DNA of 64,000 nucleotides from Lepeophtheirus salmonis (GCF_016086655.4 NC_052136.2:8556001-8620000), one strand, 5' to 3'. Positions 1 through 12,010 are shown, counted from the stretch's first letter. Notes: a model not told the origin generated them from the letters alone. Made by a program: numbers and translations.

Positions 1-529
1 AAAATCAAAGCAATTTACCGGCAAAACAGTCCATTCTTTTATTTTTCTTATGGTCGTTTTCTTTCTTAAACGGATCTAATATCATTACTATAATATATTG
101 TCATACCTTCAAAAATAAATTGGTACATATATTTTTATTGTCAAAATTTAATAACAATTATTTTTAATAATTATGTACATTACTAATGTTTCTATAAAAG
201 TGGTAATTAGAAGGATTTGGAGCTATATTTTATTGGGTTTTTGTATTCAATACTTTAAATTTGGTATTATTGAGTGCACCTCTTTAGAATCATTCCATAT
301 TTTGATCAACAGTGTATCCCCAAAACATCAAAAATTACTATGTAAACTTTCATTAGTGTTCTAAATCTGCTGACCTAAAAATGTAAACTGTATTTTGTTG
401 ACAGATTCTGTGTGTAAACAAAATCCGTGTGTAGAACATTGATTGGTTTAATTCAAATTTGCTACTGTTAAACTGAAAACAATTTCAGACAATTATTCAA
501 GAACAATTCCATAGTGTAGAAGTATTGGC
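1..529. other. AT-rich spacer, no gene seen
   Basis: Only short random open frames, the longest 63 codons at 173-364 with no recognisable motif. No repeat end or RNA gene was recognised before the R1 copy that begins near 530. Confidence 0.5.
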
Positions 530-760
530 TTACTGATTACTGATTTTGATACTTTTTTGTACTGTTTCTTTTTGGATAAAAGGTTGCGTGATATAATCAA
601 AGTAATGACGTGCTAAACTCAAATTACATATATCTCTCAAAAAGTAGCAAAGATACCTACTATTGAATAACATGATTGTCTATTAGGGGAATGTCAAACG
701 TATTATTCACGAGCCAAATCCGACGAACTAGAAAATCCCATCCTGCTTGGATGAGATTTT
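530..760 (+). repeat. dispersed repeat R1, copy 1
   Basis: The core at 570-590 (TTTGGATAAAAGGTTGCGTG) recurs with small changes at about 1880, 2890 (minus), 10880, 15870, 23545 and 49760. The sequence after the core (ACTCAAATTA, TATCTCTCAAAAAGTA, then GAGCCAAATC) matches copy 2 for about 180 bp. No protein coding or terminal repeat was found, so the class of element is unknown. Confidence 0.75.
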
Positions 761-1297
761 CCAATAAATAGTTTCAAACAACTTCATTATAAAAAGTTTA
801 GATTTATTGATTTCTATTTGTATACCATGACATAAAGTGCAACGATTTTAAAAATTACAAATATCTTGACTTATTTTTAGAAATTCTTGTAAAAATAAAA
901 ACGGAAGTAATATGTGACGTTATTTTTTTTAAACCCTTGCTTATTAATTGCTTCTGACGGCACTGCACACTTGACATCTAATTAAGCTGTATGTTGCCCT
1001 TAAACAAGAATGATTTTGACGCTCCCCCACCCCTTCTAATTATAATGATGTTTTACCTTCCTTAATCTACTTTTTGAAGGAAAGGTTGAGAGATGTTTGA
1101 CATTTACCGGGTGTAGCATTAGTTTTAATTTATTTTACTTAATGATCTTTTGCTTCCTACTATGATGGATCTGAAAAGGTCACAATATACATACCTATGT
1201 TTTCCCGTTAATGCTCATAAATATGCATTTTTTATGAAATTTTGAAAAGAATTGATTTGAGAGAGAACAGATACTGGGATTTAAATATTTGGTAATA

Positions 1298-1382
1298 GAG
1301 CGACGTAGCTCAATGGACAATGCATTTGGGAGAAACTATTCTCTTTAACTTAATTTATGTACGTTCAATACTCCCTCGCTCC
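1298..1382 (+). repeat. tRNA-like unit (SINE head or tRNA pseudogene)
   Basis: The first and last bases pair as an acceptor-like stem (GAGCGA at 1298 with TCGCTC at 1376). TAGCTCAATGG at 1306-1316 fits the pol III A box, and CGTTCAATACT near 1362 resembles a B box. The T-arm and anticodon arm pair poorly and the unit is 85 bp, so a working tRNA is unlikely. The sequence after 1411 (CTTCAAAGACAATTCC) recurs at about 35952, which suggests a tRNA-derived SINE. Confidence 0.35.
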
Positions 1383-1387
1383 TAGAC

Positions 1388-1416
1388 AAGTCCAACTACA
1401 TTATGTAGTTGGACTT
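1388..1416. repeat. perfect 14-bp inverted repeat
   Basis: AAGTCCAACTACAT is followed by a single T and then its exact reverse complement. It lies six bases after the tRNA-like unit and could form a very stable hairpin or cruciform. Confidence 0.85.
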
Positions 1417-1839
1417 CAAAGACAATTCCTTCTAGGTCAGATAGTAGTACTACAATGTTTACTTATACATAATCATTGCAACTCTATCTGAAGAATTGAA
1501 GCAACATTATAAGTAAGGTTGGTATATTAGGAAATATGCAGTATTAAATCAGTCCCAATTTCTTCAATTTAGTCTTAGAATCGTTCATATCGTTCCTTGA
1601 GGGTTTTTTTCCTAAATATGAGATAGTGAATTAAGACAAATTATAGATTTCAGATGAGTTTCTAAAAACTCTTTTTCAATTTTAGTAAAAATTGGATTTG
1701 AACATAATAAAGATTATATATTGATAAGAAAAGATAAAATTAAAATAATAGCAGAATATTTTTCTATTTTTTTTTTTTTTTTGAGAATAAGTGTACAAAA
1801 ATACTATATAATTCCATGGTTAGGAACAATTGGCTATCA

Positions 1840-2345
1840 ACTACCTGATTTTGGGACTTTTTTTCTACTTCTTTTTTGGATAAAAGGTTGCGTAATACAA
1901 TTACTGGTAACAACGTGCTGGACTCAAATTATCTATATCTCTCAAAAAGTACTGTAGATGCCAACTATTAAATAACATAATCGTACGATTCACAAGCCAA
2001 ATCTGAACCAATAGAAAATGCGACATACGGGATCGAATGGACATTTGGTAAAGTGCAAAATTCTGCCTATGGTCATTTTTCCTTTGGATTTTTGATTTAT
2101 AAAGTGTCTTTAGTAAACTTACATAAAGACACCAATTTCAGCTCTTCGATATATTGTAACTTTATGGTAGATTATGTATTTTTAACGTTTTGTGCTAACT
2201 TGACCTCTGAAAATGTAATGGCTTCTTACGTTGACTAATTATAATCTTTGTACCAAGTTAGAGCAATATCGATTTCGAACTTTGGCCGTAATCTTGGTGA
2301 TCATCAGACAAACAAAACGAAGCAAAAACATAACTTCAACTTCGT
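1840..2345 (+). repeat. dispersed repeat R1, copy 2
   Basis: Shares the R1 core at 1878-1895 and downstream blocks with copy 1. Further down, 2215-2320 matches the 23590-23680 copy (ATGGCTTC, ATAATCTTTGTA, then ATCGAT and CAGACAAACA). The repeat is therefore at least about 450 bp long. The small open frames inside are not conserved between copies. Confidence 0.65.
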
Positions 2346-2869
2346 AAACGGAGGTTATGAATCCAAAAACCTGAGAGGAAGAAAAATATGAAGGCGACAA
2401 GGATTTTTAATTGATGGTTTTTGTTGTTATTTACTTGTATTTATAATAAATTCAAATCCGTGGAAAAAAATCAAAAAAAAATTTTGAGCAAAATAATATC
2501 CCTTAAGCATGCCAAAGCGAACAGCTGAAGGCAATGAAACAGCCTTTTGCATACCTTGTCACTTTTATATTTTCTTTTATATATTTACCTCAAGTATATC
2601 CAGTCATTCACACAATCTCGATCAAAAATGACAAAGGATGTGACCTATTTGTAGAATGTGAGGTAAATAAAACTATAATATTTGTCTACAAAATTCTCAT
2701 CCCTAACAATAACCTGTCTCCAAAGATGCTTATAGCCCCAATAGATGGCTTGGGAGCGGAACATAGATAAATAAAAAGGAGTATTTCTTTTTAATTTATC
2801 TTTCTTGCACCCTGTATACAATTTTGAATTTACAAATAATTCATATATTAAATAATATTATCATTCAGT
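2346..2869. other. spacer, no gene seen
   Basis: Contains one 78-codon frame at 2534-2770 with a hydrophobic start, but no family match or homologous copy, and a CACCCTGTATA motif at about 2807 of the kind found at ends of old Tc1/mariner elements. Confidence 0.4.
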
Positions 2870-2950
2870 ACATTGTTACCTTTATTGTATCACTCAACCT
2901 TTCTCCAAAAAAGAAACAGAAAAAAAGCTCAAAACTGACGGCACTCCCCG
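2870..2950 (-). repeat. dispersed repeat R1, copy 3 (minus)
   Basis: Read on the minus strand it gives AGGTTGAGTGATACAATAAA followed by GGTAACAATG, the same order as the other R1 cores. It is the only R1 copy seen in reverse orientation. Confidence 0.65.
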
Positions 2951-3049
2951 AGCCATCTTCCAATAACAATAAATAGCAACTATACGCCCAAACATTCAAT
3001 CTTTTAACGACAATATAACCATAATAATTAATTTAACTTAACAGCGTAA

Positions 3050-3405
3050 GTATTATTGGTGTATTGGACTTCTCTTGACGTCATCACTTATTAAAAAGTC
3101 ATTATAGTCCGACTCCAGGTTTAGTCTCAAGTCCTTTCACAACTCATAGTCCTTGAATTTTTTTATTAAGTCCAATTTGAGTGATAAGATTTATTTCAAG
3201 CTAATTTAAGATATTGTGTCCATAATTATCGAATTGGCTCTATAAGTGGTAATATTTTTCCTATGTTCAGTATAAATTGGTTTTACAGTCAAAGTTGAGT
3301 CGTGAGTCTTTGATAATGAGATCAAGTCGAGTGTCAAAGTTTTCAAGATATGAACTCAAGTCTAAATTTAGTCGAAAGTCTCGAATCCTATCCACCACCT
3401 TTGGT
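3050..3405. repeat. AAGTC-rich repeat, possibly a hAT-type non-autonomous element
   Basis: Short motifs such as CAAGTC, GAGTC and TCAAGTC recur throughout on both strands, as in 18240-18540. This pattern is seen in subterminal parts of some hAT elements. No terminal inverted repeats or target duplication could be fixed. Confidence 0.35.
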
Positions 3406-3420
3406 AACAATACATTTTAG

Positions 3421-3603
3421 GGGGCGCCAGCAAGATTAAAATTTGAGGTGGAGGGGCTTTTCTTTTTTAATTAGCTGCATAATTTGGTCGAATTACCATT
3501 TCTTTAGAAAAGAAATTCTAAAAAAAAAAAAATTTTAACCCCTTTTTCTCATTAATTTCTTTTTGTACAAAACAAAATTCCTTCATTGGTGGGTACGCCC
3601 CTC
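3421..3603. repeat. short relative of R2 (GGGGCG ends)
   Basis: Starts GGGGGCGCCAGCAAG and ends with GGTACGCCCCTCCG, whose reverse complement begins CGGAGGGGCGTACC. The paired GGGGCG ends resemble the R2 elements at 5660 and 30735, but the AT-rich array is missing. Confidence 0.3.
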
Positions 3604-3924
3604 CGTTTTCAAATTAATACTTTAGACCAGGGGTCGGCAACCTACGGCACGTGAGCCACTTCTTGCACGCAGAGGTATATTCACTAGCACACGTAAATTA
3701 GAACATACTCCAGTAGATTGTGCATGTCTTTTACAATTATTGTTGATAGTGGCACACTCATTGATTAAAAATGTTGAAGTTGGCATTCCATGTCTCAAAG
3801 GTAGCCTTCCCTGCTTTAGACAATCAAACGTTCCAATCATGGGAGTACAAGGTTGGATTTTCTACATTATCTGTCTCTTCAAGTAGTCATATCATGAAGT
3901 ATATATTTTTGATATTCATAACTT

Positions 3925-4720
3925 TATTCTGGTTTATTAATTGAAATCTGATTACTTACTAATTCAATAATTAATGAAGATTGAGTAATTAAAATTAATT
4001 CATATTTCAATTTGTTAAAGTATAAGCAATTAGTTACAAAACAAAGCAAACCTAAGCTCTCTTGCTCACGTACTGGCCGACAAAATGACATGAGAACTTG
4101 ATCAACAAATTTCCATTCGCACACTACAAGCAATATTACTTTTCCAGGAACACATTTGACGCCGTCAGCAAGTCCAAAACATTGGAGAAGAAGAACAGCT
4201 CTGTCAAAAAGGCCAAAATGGACCCGTATGAATTAAATAAACCCCCTTAGGTTAATCCTCTTAAGTCCATTAGGGCCCATGAAGAGATCTTGGGGTCTCA
4301 CACCAGACTGTCTAGAGAACGATTAAAAAAGTTGGTGGGAAGAGTCTTGTGAGGATGAAGAGACTACTTTAAACCCCAATAATTTAAGAATTATATCTAC
4401 TCCATTGCAAGATTCTTTCAATGAGTCTTTTGAACTCTTGTTGGACACATTTGGCCCTCTACAGCCCTAATGGCAATCCCCTAAAAATGCACGCAAAAGG
4501 CGTGCAGTGTTTGTCATCCAAACACCGAGTCCTACAAAGCCACTGTCAACCAGTACTGGGACGCCATGACAGAATACTACATCCTCAGCGGGTGCCAGGC
4601 CTTCTGCTTCCCCCTGTAAGCCATAATTGCCGCTAAGAGTCCTGTCCATCGGAAACGGAGCTTATTTCTAGTAAAATTTATTACTCTGTTTATTAATCAC
4701 AAATAAAAAGTTACGAAATA
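3925..4720 (+). pseudogene. Tc1/mariner transposase relic, family A
   Basis: A transposase would cut and paste its own element at TA sites; this copy is dead. The left part (TTGAAATCTGATTACTT, then TCAATAATTAATGAAG) matches the left end of the better preserved family A copy at 44497. Around 4145-4350 frames resemble the N-terminal helix-turn-helix region, with runs such as SKSKTLEKK and SSVKKAKMDP. At about 4547-4660 the C-terminal domain appears (VNQYWDAMTEYYILSG, then QAFCF and AIIAAK). Several stops and frameshifts interrupt it and the central catalytic region is missing. The right terminal repeat is not clear. Confidence 0.75.
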
Positions 4721-5659
4721 GCCATTACGTATCACGTGAGATGAGGGAATCGACGGCTCAAAACAAAATACGTTCTGTATTTTTGTTGTTTGTATTTATT
4801 GCTATAAAATTCTTCATAGAGGGGCCAAACATATCTAATCTAGACTGTGCCGCAATTCTGGATCCTTGATAAGAGCTACTCAAGACAAGCAACAGGTTCT
4901 CTGTCATTCATTTGTACATATGTATACGAAAATGAAAAGCCTACAATTCAGCATTTATTTTAAAACATAAATTGAAATCGCGTGTTAAAAGACTTTAGAA
5001 ATACTTCTAACACGTTTAGAGTTAAAAATATTTTGCACAAAAAAAAAGAATAATAATAATAATGTAAATAAAACTTAACCTTTTATTTGATTATCATTTT
5101 TCGCTATTTTTTATTTTTTTTTGTTGTTGTTTCTAACATATTGACCACACAAATTTTCCATGAAAATCAGGTCATGAAAAATAAGAAACAATGAGGTTAA
5201 GGAAATGAATTATGGAATAAGGGACATTTAAGACTAATATATTGAACACACATATGTAAGTATGTATGTAGATAAAAAGTTCTCTTTAAATACAAAATAA
5301 ATAGAGTAAAAGACATTTTGTATTAAAAATGTATTTCATTAGAATAAAGTTGCCCTTATCTTCATAATAACATCTAAAATTTCATACAAAAATATTCCTA
5401 ATTTATATATGCATTAGATTTATCTTTATGGAAAGCATATTTTAAAACTTTGGCAGTATCAGTGGCATCAAAAAATAATGCCCAAGGGAAGATTGCCCAT
5501 CCCCACAAATTTGGCAGAATTTTCATAGTTATTGCAATAAAAAAAAGTAGAAATAATTTTAAATGTCACTATTTTTTGTTGCAAAATTTTTCCAAGAATA
5601 TTTGTTCAAATTCAGTATTTTCAGAAAAAAGTTAAGTCTGTAATGTTTATTATTGATGT
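4721..5659. other. AT-rich spacer, no gene seen
   Basis: A/T homopolymers and short open frames only. The 61-codon frame at 5450-5635 has no recognisable motif. Confidence 0.5.
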
Positions 5660-6232
5660 ATCAGGGGCGTCTGCAGGGGATGTCCTGGAGGGGCTGTGGC
5701 CCTCTTCCTAAATTAAAAATGTTTGTTTTCTAGATAAAAATTTTTCAATTTTTTTTTTCCGAAAAATTTAATTTTCTGTAAATATGATTTTTTTAAATTT
5801 TTCTGCAAAAAATTAATATTTGAAGTTTGATTTTACACATTTTTTCCAAAAAAATTAAACTTTTGGAAAAACTACGGATTTTTGAAAAAAAATTCTAAAA
5901 AATTTAATAATTGATTATTAATTTTTGAAATTTTTTTCCAAAAATAAATTTATAGACAGTCAACTATGCATTTCTGAAATTTTTTTCCAAAAATAAATTT
6001 TTTGAAAATACCTTATGATTTTTGAAAAAAATTTCCACAAAATTGAATACTTTAGATTTTTTCCAAAAAAAAATATATTTTTGTGAACTGTTATGGCTTT
6101 TTGAAATTGTTTTAGAAAAAATTTAATTTTTGGATTTCTTTCAAAAAAAAATAAATAATGAATGCTCATCTTATGACGTCAACAGTTTATAATTTGCAGC
6201 CCCTTGCAAACACATTCCTACGCCAGTGAACA
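5660..6232. mobile_element. R2 element: GGGGCGT ends around an AT-rich minisatellite
   Basis: The left end reads CAGGGGCGTCTGCAGGGG; the right end on the other strand reads CACTGGCGTAGGAATG and then AAGGGGCTGC. Between them lie about six degenerate units of roughly 60 bp, each with a TGGATTTTTGAAA block, a TTTTTCCAAAAA block and a TTAATATTTGA-like block. Related copies are at 30735-31232 and 52930-53335. It encodes nothing. The end type fits a small non-autonomous DNA element; the superfamily is not settled. Confidence 0.6.
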
Positions 6233-7986
6233 GTAGTGATGTCAGGAGTAGGCTGGTTAACCGGTAAACAGTTTTTCAAAATGTGTATAAGAACCAGTGT
6301 CTAAAACATAGGATAGTGTACGACAGCTGATTATACTAAGACACAAAGGGAAATTTCTATACAAAAAACTGTCCAAAATAAAAAATACTAGTACAAATAT
6401 TCGGGCAAAATTTGAATTTACCTCCCTACCAGAAAAAATATATCAGTTACCCTTTTGTTTATTCATAAGCCATTGATACTATTTTTAAAATAGGAAATTA
6501 GGTAAGATTAGAATATGATCTAACCAGATCATATCCTCTTAAATTTTAATTGTTATCATATTGAACCGTTGAAACAAAGAACTGTATAGAATCCGGAACA
6601 GCTATTTAAGGATCCATTACGATATTTGTCGGAGGTCTCACTCTAATGTACAAATGGTGTCAAAAGTGCATCTTTTTCGACAAAATATTGTCATGTCTAT
6701 ATAAATATATTTGTGCATTTATAATTGACAAGACGGACGAAAAATTAAAAAAAAAAACTGAAAAAATTTACATGAAATGATCAACAAAGTTTGACAAAAA
6801 AATAAAATAAAAAGAACTAAAAATATGTTCATAAATATTAAGCCACTGTAGATATTATGTACATATACCTAGACAACATACCAAAGAATGCATTCCAATG
6901 TCTGATGACTATGGTTTCCTCCTCATTCAGACTCAAAAATAATACTCATTTATGAAGGGAGAAAAAAATGATTCGTCAGTGGTACTACAACAAACTTTGT
7001 GTGTTATTTTTTCCATAATAAAATAACGGCAATTCATTCAAATGGGATGATTTTCATATTATTTACGTAAAAAAAATGGTTGCTACTTTTTCTCAAGGTC
7101 AAATGACTGGTACACTAACCATATACATATATAATAGTAGGTGGCTTCTGGCCCCTTTTATATGAATCAAAACAGAGGTTTTTTGGGGGGAAGAAAAATG
7201 GTCGTTTTTTTAGACCGGATATGACGGGGATTTATGCCTTTTCTTTTTTTGTTATTGCTGGTTATATGTAATTTGGGCTTTGCTTTTTTATTTATATTTT
7301 AGAGATGGAGGGATTGTTAGCCATTAAGTTATTGCCGTTAGGAGGTGTCAATAATAGGTAAGTGGGTACTCTACAAAATAAAAAGAAAACCTAAAATATT
7401 TGAGGAAAAAAAACGTTGGTTTCCTAGAAGAAAAAATCATTTAAAAATATGTTAATGCTTTCAAATTTTTTTAATAAAAATGACTGACAAATTATAAATA
7501 GAATCTTCCCAAAAGGAACGTTGAAATACTGTCCTTTTTTGAAGGGTGCTTTAGGGTTATGACTGAGTTGAGAAGGTTTGTCCTATTATAGGAAGGACTG
7601 CGTGTGAAAATTATAGGTTTTTCAATTTCAGGTCTTTTGAAATTACCCAGAGGCATTTTTTCATTATTGTTATTATTTTCTCTCGTGGATATGAAATTTC
7701 TTTTATTGCTTGTAAAGGAATATAAAAAAAGGATATGTTGGGAGTGAATGGGTGTACGCTCTCCAACCAAATGTTGGTAAGCATTCCTGTTTTATCTATG
7801 TTCAATTAGAAATTATCTGTCCCTCCTTTTTCTTCGTATAACTGAGAACCCATCAAATACCTTATACTTGGGCTTAAGTAAAAGTGTACAAATATTCATT
7901 ATTATATTATATTTTGATAAAAACCCGTTGTGTGTGGCTAATGGAGAGAATTCAATTGGAATTAAAATTAGTCATTAGTTACGATG
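6233..7986. other. AT-rich spacer, no gene seen
   Basis: No coding family or paired ends recognised. Overlapping minus-strand frames at 7492-7805 (92 and 64 codons) have no motif and are read as chance. Confidence 0.45.
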
Positions 7987-8178
7987 TTAGAAAGAAGGGG
8001 CGGGGGGGATGAAGAAAGAATTCCTTCTTCTTTTTTTTTTTTGCTCCTTTTCATATAAAAGTTCTCTTAATTGAGTCCCCTTTTCAGGTGGATCCATAAA
8101 AATATTATCGTAGATTCGTAATGCCAAGCGTATTACGAACAATACTCCAAGTCCGACAGGTGCAGCTATCCTATCCAT
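7987..8178 (-). CDS. small ORF with hydrophobic N-terminus, unidentified
   Basis: 63 codons from ATG at 8176-8178. Residues 5-27 form a mostly hydrophobic stretch (APVGLGVLFVIRLALRIYDN), followed by a charged segment and a lysine/arginine run. The lysine run comes from a poly-T tract at about 8028-8041, so the C-terminus is suspect. The layout would fit a small membrane-anchored peptide or one exon of a host gene. An in-frame stop lies just upstream. I do not recognise a family, and chance is quite possible. Confidence 0.2.
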   Translation of the reverse strand: MDRIAAPVGLGVLFVIRLALRIYDNIFMDPPEKGTQLRELLYEKEQKKKRRRNSFFIPPAPSF

Positions 8179-8292
8179 CAGATTTAAGCTTACTCATAAA
8201 GCAATATTCTCAGCTCGAGTTTTAAAAGGAGTTTTTTACAAAAGATAAGTGTTGTTATATTCTAATCATCATTTGAAATTGTTTTTTTATTT

Positions 8293-8947
8293 ATGAGTAT
8301 TGAGAACAAAATCGAAGCCAAAATAATATTTGTGCAGAGAATGCTCGACCACCAGAAGCCCCCAACTGAGATTTGCAATGGCCTCAGTATCAGCCCACCG
8401 GCCGTGCATGACGTGCAAAAGTAATTTGAAACCCAGGGAATAGTCGCCAGAAATTCTGGGCAAGATCGAAAACGAACAATAAGAACAAAGGCCATGATTA
8501 TGTGTGCAGCCGTCTTACTATAAATTTAGTGAAGACGATTAGTGGTATGCCAAAGAAGATGAATCGGATCAAATTTACGCTCCGAAGGATGATTAAAGAT
8601 GACTTAAGAGCAAAATCAAAAGAAAAGTGAAAGAAACATCTCATTACGACGGCATCAAAGAAGTAGAGGTTGTCTAGAGTCATGCTTCTTTTGAATTTGT
8701 CCAAGAACATGTAGAGTTCCAACTCCCCGATCTTAATCTTTTGGATTATTACATCAAGATAAAGGTCGAGGAAGCTACCTGCAACAAGCCTCGTGGATCT
8801 GTGAGATCTTTAGAGTCCACCATCAAGGCTGCATGGACTGACTGGTCAGAAGACTACATCTGTAAGGTTTGTACAGCCTTCAGAAAGAGTATGGAGGCCG
8901 TCATTGAGGATGAGAGAAACTATATTGAAAGAAATGAGATACTATAA
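8293..8947 (+). pseudogene. mariner-like transposase, internally deleted
   Basis: Starts with a convincing ATG (MSIENKIEAKIIFVQRM), followed by a helix-turn-helix-like segment (PPTEICNGLSISPPAVHDVQ) and a second DNA-binding region with MIKDDLRAKSKEK near 8590-8630. The frame then jumps to the C-terminal domain: LPDLNLLDYYIKIKVEE near 8721-8775, a match to the SPDLNPLDY block that carries the third catalytic aspartate, and then WSEDYICKVCTAFRK to the stop at 8945-8947. The region with the first two catalytic aspartates is absent. There is a stop after VHDVQK and more than one frameshift. The whole is about 655 bp against roughly 1 kb for a full transposase gene. Confidence 0.85.
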
Positions 8948-8997
8948 GTTCTAGGCTTGATTACTAAGCCTACATAATTGTGACCAACATTTTATAT

Positions 8998-9240
8998 CAG
9001 TGGTTATTAACCTTGTTGAAAGTACTGAACCCAACCAGGTTGATATTAACATTCACCAAACTCTTCTTAAATAGTCAAGTGGAGCGTTTCATTACAAATC
9101 CTAAGAAAAGGATGAGTGTTTTGATCTCCGTCAAACCCTTAAACTAACTCACTGAACCCTTAGACGAGACGCACTGTCCTAAATTCGTGTTTTTAAGAAT
9201 AGTTTATTTTTAAAAGGGCCTTCGAAACTTGTGACAACAC
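8998..9240 (+). mobile_element. hAT-like element end, truncated
   Basis: Begins CAGTGGTTATTAACCTTGTT followed by GAAAGTACTGAACCC, and later ACTGAACCCTTAGACGAG. This resembles widespread non-autonomous elements in animals whose ends start CAGTGGTTCTTAACC. The opposite inverted end was not found, so the copy appears truncated. Class assignment is from memory of the end sequence and is weak. Confidence 0.35.
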
Positions 9241-10379
9241 AAAGGAGAATAATAATTCTTTTTTTTTTTTTTAATCATAAAAATTTTGGGCTTTTATAAA
9301 AAAAAATGTGCATGATTTTTTTTTTCAAGACTTAATAAATAAAAATGTCATCTTCATCTAGTCAACCTCCAAAAAATACTCTGATCATGGCCGATCACTC
9401 TCCTAGAATTTGGAATGCCCTCTCTTGGATATAGATTCATGTGATTAAGAAAAACTTTATGATGTAGCTAGAGAGAGGTAAGAAGCAAAAAAGATAACAA
9501 TATGATCATTATTTAAACACAACACAGTAGCATGTAGTAAGAATCTTTAGAGCATATTCATAAATTTAAAAAAAAAAAAAAAAAAAAAAACACGATTCCA
9601 ATTTGAATCGAAGAAGTGTTATTTATTTCTCCTCTATAAATTAATTATCGTTCGATATGATTATTCATTTTGGAAAAGACTCGTGGATTGACGAACAATC
9701 ATAATATCAAGCAAGATTTCCACATTGTTATAATCCAGGATGGTTGACAAGAAGAAATGGTTCTATGACGTGAGGGAAACCACTTAGAGGATTTAGAGAG
9801 GAACTCAAAGATACAGTTGGAGGAATCTGTAATGTGAATAGAAAGATGGGAACAAGTGTATTTGTCTTTTCATTAACTTTACTTCTTGTCCAACGTGTAG
9901 GAAACAGACTGTATTACGTAGTCACTTAAGAGACTGGAATCCCCGGAGTTGTACATCCATGACTATGAATTCATACCTCGAATTGATTTCAAGCCAAGTT
10001 ATGAGAGTCATAACAAGTGACTTATAATCTCCTTCAACGAAGTTTTAAGTATATTTTCCCAAAATAATACAATGACATTTGAATATGTAACTTCATTGCT
10101 AATAATTGTCTAAAGTGATATTTATAAAATAATATGAATATTACAACTATATATATTCATTTAATCCAATATACTATTTAGAATGATAATTTGAACATAA
10201 CTATGTAATTTGTAAAACTAATATTAATTTAAATTCCTTTTGTCAGTGTTTGATTCCATCAATTAGTTATTAATTAAATAAATGTACACACATATTTAAT
10301 GACTAAAGAAACTGCTCTACAAAAATGTATTCAATACTTTAATTAATTATATAATTTGGTCAATTGCACAAAGTATGGT
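9241..10379. other. AT-rich spacer, no gene seen
   Basis: Includes a poly-A tract at about 9569-9590. The GC-richer stretch 9735-10030 has short open frames on both strands but no recognisable protein. Confidence 0.45.
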
Positions 10380-10920
10380 TGAGCCAACTTTATGGGAAGG
10401 GTCAGGCCTTCGACAATTTGAGGTTTCTTAATTTTCCTTTAACAGTATAGTATTTTAAATGTTGAATTTTATAACTACTAAGTATTTATGAAACTGTTTT
10501 ATCCATCAAACAGTTGAATAAACCGTTCAATTATTCAGAAATGCGATATTTTTTAATAATTTTGTTCTTATATATTGTATGAGCAATACTTATTTATCAT
10601 AATTTCATTTAAAATTGAATTAAAATATGCAATCGCATAAATCATTACATATAATATCATTGTTTGGCCAATGGTCCCAAATGCTTCTTCGGCCAATCGT
10701 CCCAAATATCTATTCTACAAACTGTCCTTCGTCAAAAACGTTTTTCTGGCAACAGTTCTAGAGCCAGTGAGAGTGGTATAATGGGGAATGAACAATTTTT
10801 AACTATTAGTAGTTTGTTTACATGCCCGAGGATAGTGGCGCCATCTTGGATTTATAATTATGAGTTGGTATACATTTTTTGAAGGACAAAAGGTTGAGTG
10901 ATGTAAGCAAGGTTTGCTCT
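10380..10920 (+). repeat. dispersed repeat R1, copy 4
   Basis: The core is at 10878-10900 (CAAAAGGTTGAGTGATGTAA). About 490 bp upstream, CTTCGACAATTTGAGGTTTC and the following CCTTTAACA match the block at 15510-15560 upstream of copy 5, so R1 extends well upstream of its core. Confidence 0.55.
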
Positions 10921-11739
10921 ATATGACTTGTCATTTCACATTAATATCACAAAATGTATATCCACTTGTTCTACGTAGAGTCCCTCTCATTTTCTTGATA
11001 GTTGAAACCATTTGTCACTTATAAATAATACTCCTCATCTATTCAAGGATCACAATGGCCCATCTTTTCTTTAAATATTCGGGAGTCATTATACATTCTA
11101 CTAGTACAAATACATATTATATCTCTCAACAAAAACGAAATTGACTTGCAGAAATGGCAACAAAGCCATCCCTCCATACAGCCTTTACTTTCTTGACGAA
11201 TATAAATGACTGTTTCTTCCCTGGACGAAAAAGATAATGGATATTTTGACACATATACGAGTCGTTATTATTCTATATATTTGGCTCATCCTAGAGTACT
11301 CAAGGTTGATCTGATAAGCTTATTATTACTTCTCTCAGTTACTATTCCTCTCCTTCATCCTTATGTTGGCAGTTCTTCTCCTCTCTCAGATCGTAGTTAA
11401 ATACACAAAGTATTTACAAAGTTATTGTGAGAATCAATAAATCTTTCATCTGCAAGAGATGCGAAAAGAATACATACATTCATACAATAAGAAAGAGTCT
11501 GGAAAATAATGGAAATATTCACACTTAAGAATCTTTAGAAAATACCTACGTGTTTTGTACTTGCAATATATCTCCATAAGAGTTTAAATCTTTGAGTTTG
11601 ATCTATATCCACATTTTGACTACATCTATTAAATCCATCTACTAATATACAGAGAATATTAACGACAATGGTAACATGCCTTTTTTAATAGAAAATTAAA
11701 CAAGCTACCGTCGCAAAATTTACATATCATCTGTAAAAT
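10921..11739. other. spacer, no gene seen
   Basis: Overlapping 64-69 codon frames on both strands at 11043-11400 show no motif. No paired ends recognised. Confidence 0.45.
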
Positions 11740-12010
11740 ATTATTCTAATTTTTGCCAACTTTTCTTCAAACTGTTTTGAGGGTTCAAAATAGTTTTTTG
11801 AGGATCATTATTTTTTTTAATAATGCAGTCAGTTTTTCATTGTTTTTCCTGTAACTGATATCATTTGAACAATAGATCATTTTATTATCAGTTTATATAA
11901 ATTTATTTAATCACTCAAACCCATTATTCAGGATAATATTGTAATATTGATAGGTTTAGTACATTAGCTCCAACAAAATTTCCTATTTTCCTCGTATATT
12001 GTACTCACGG
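11740..12010 (+). repeat. dispersed repeat R3, copy 1
   Basis: Matches 63600-63870 in order: TTGCCAACTTTTC, GTCAGTTTTTCATTGTTTTT, TGATATCATTTGAA, and then AATATTG and TTTAGTA. No coding content. Confidence 0.6.

Noticed and set aside
4700..4720. Right terminal repeat of the 3925 mariner relic
   Set aside because: No sequence here matches the family A right end well enough to call.
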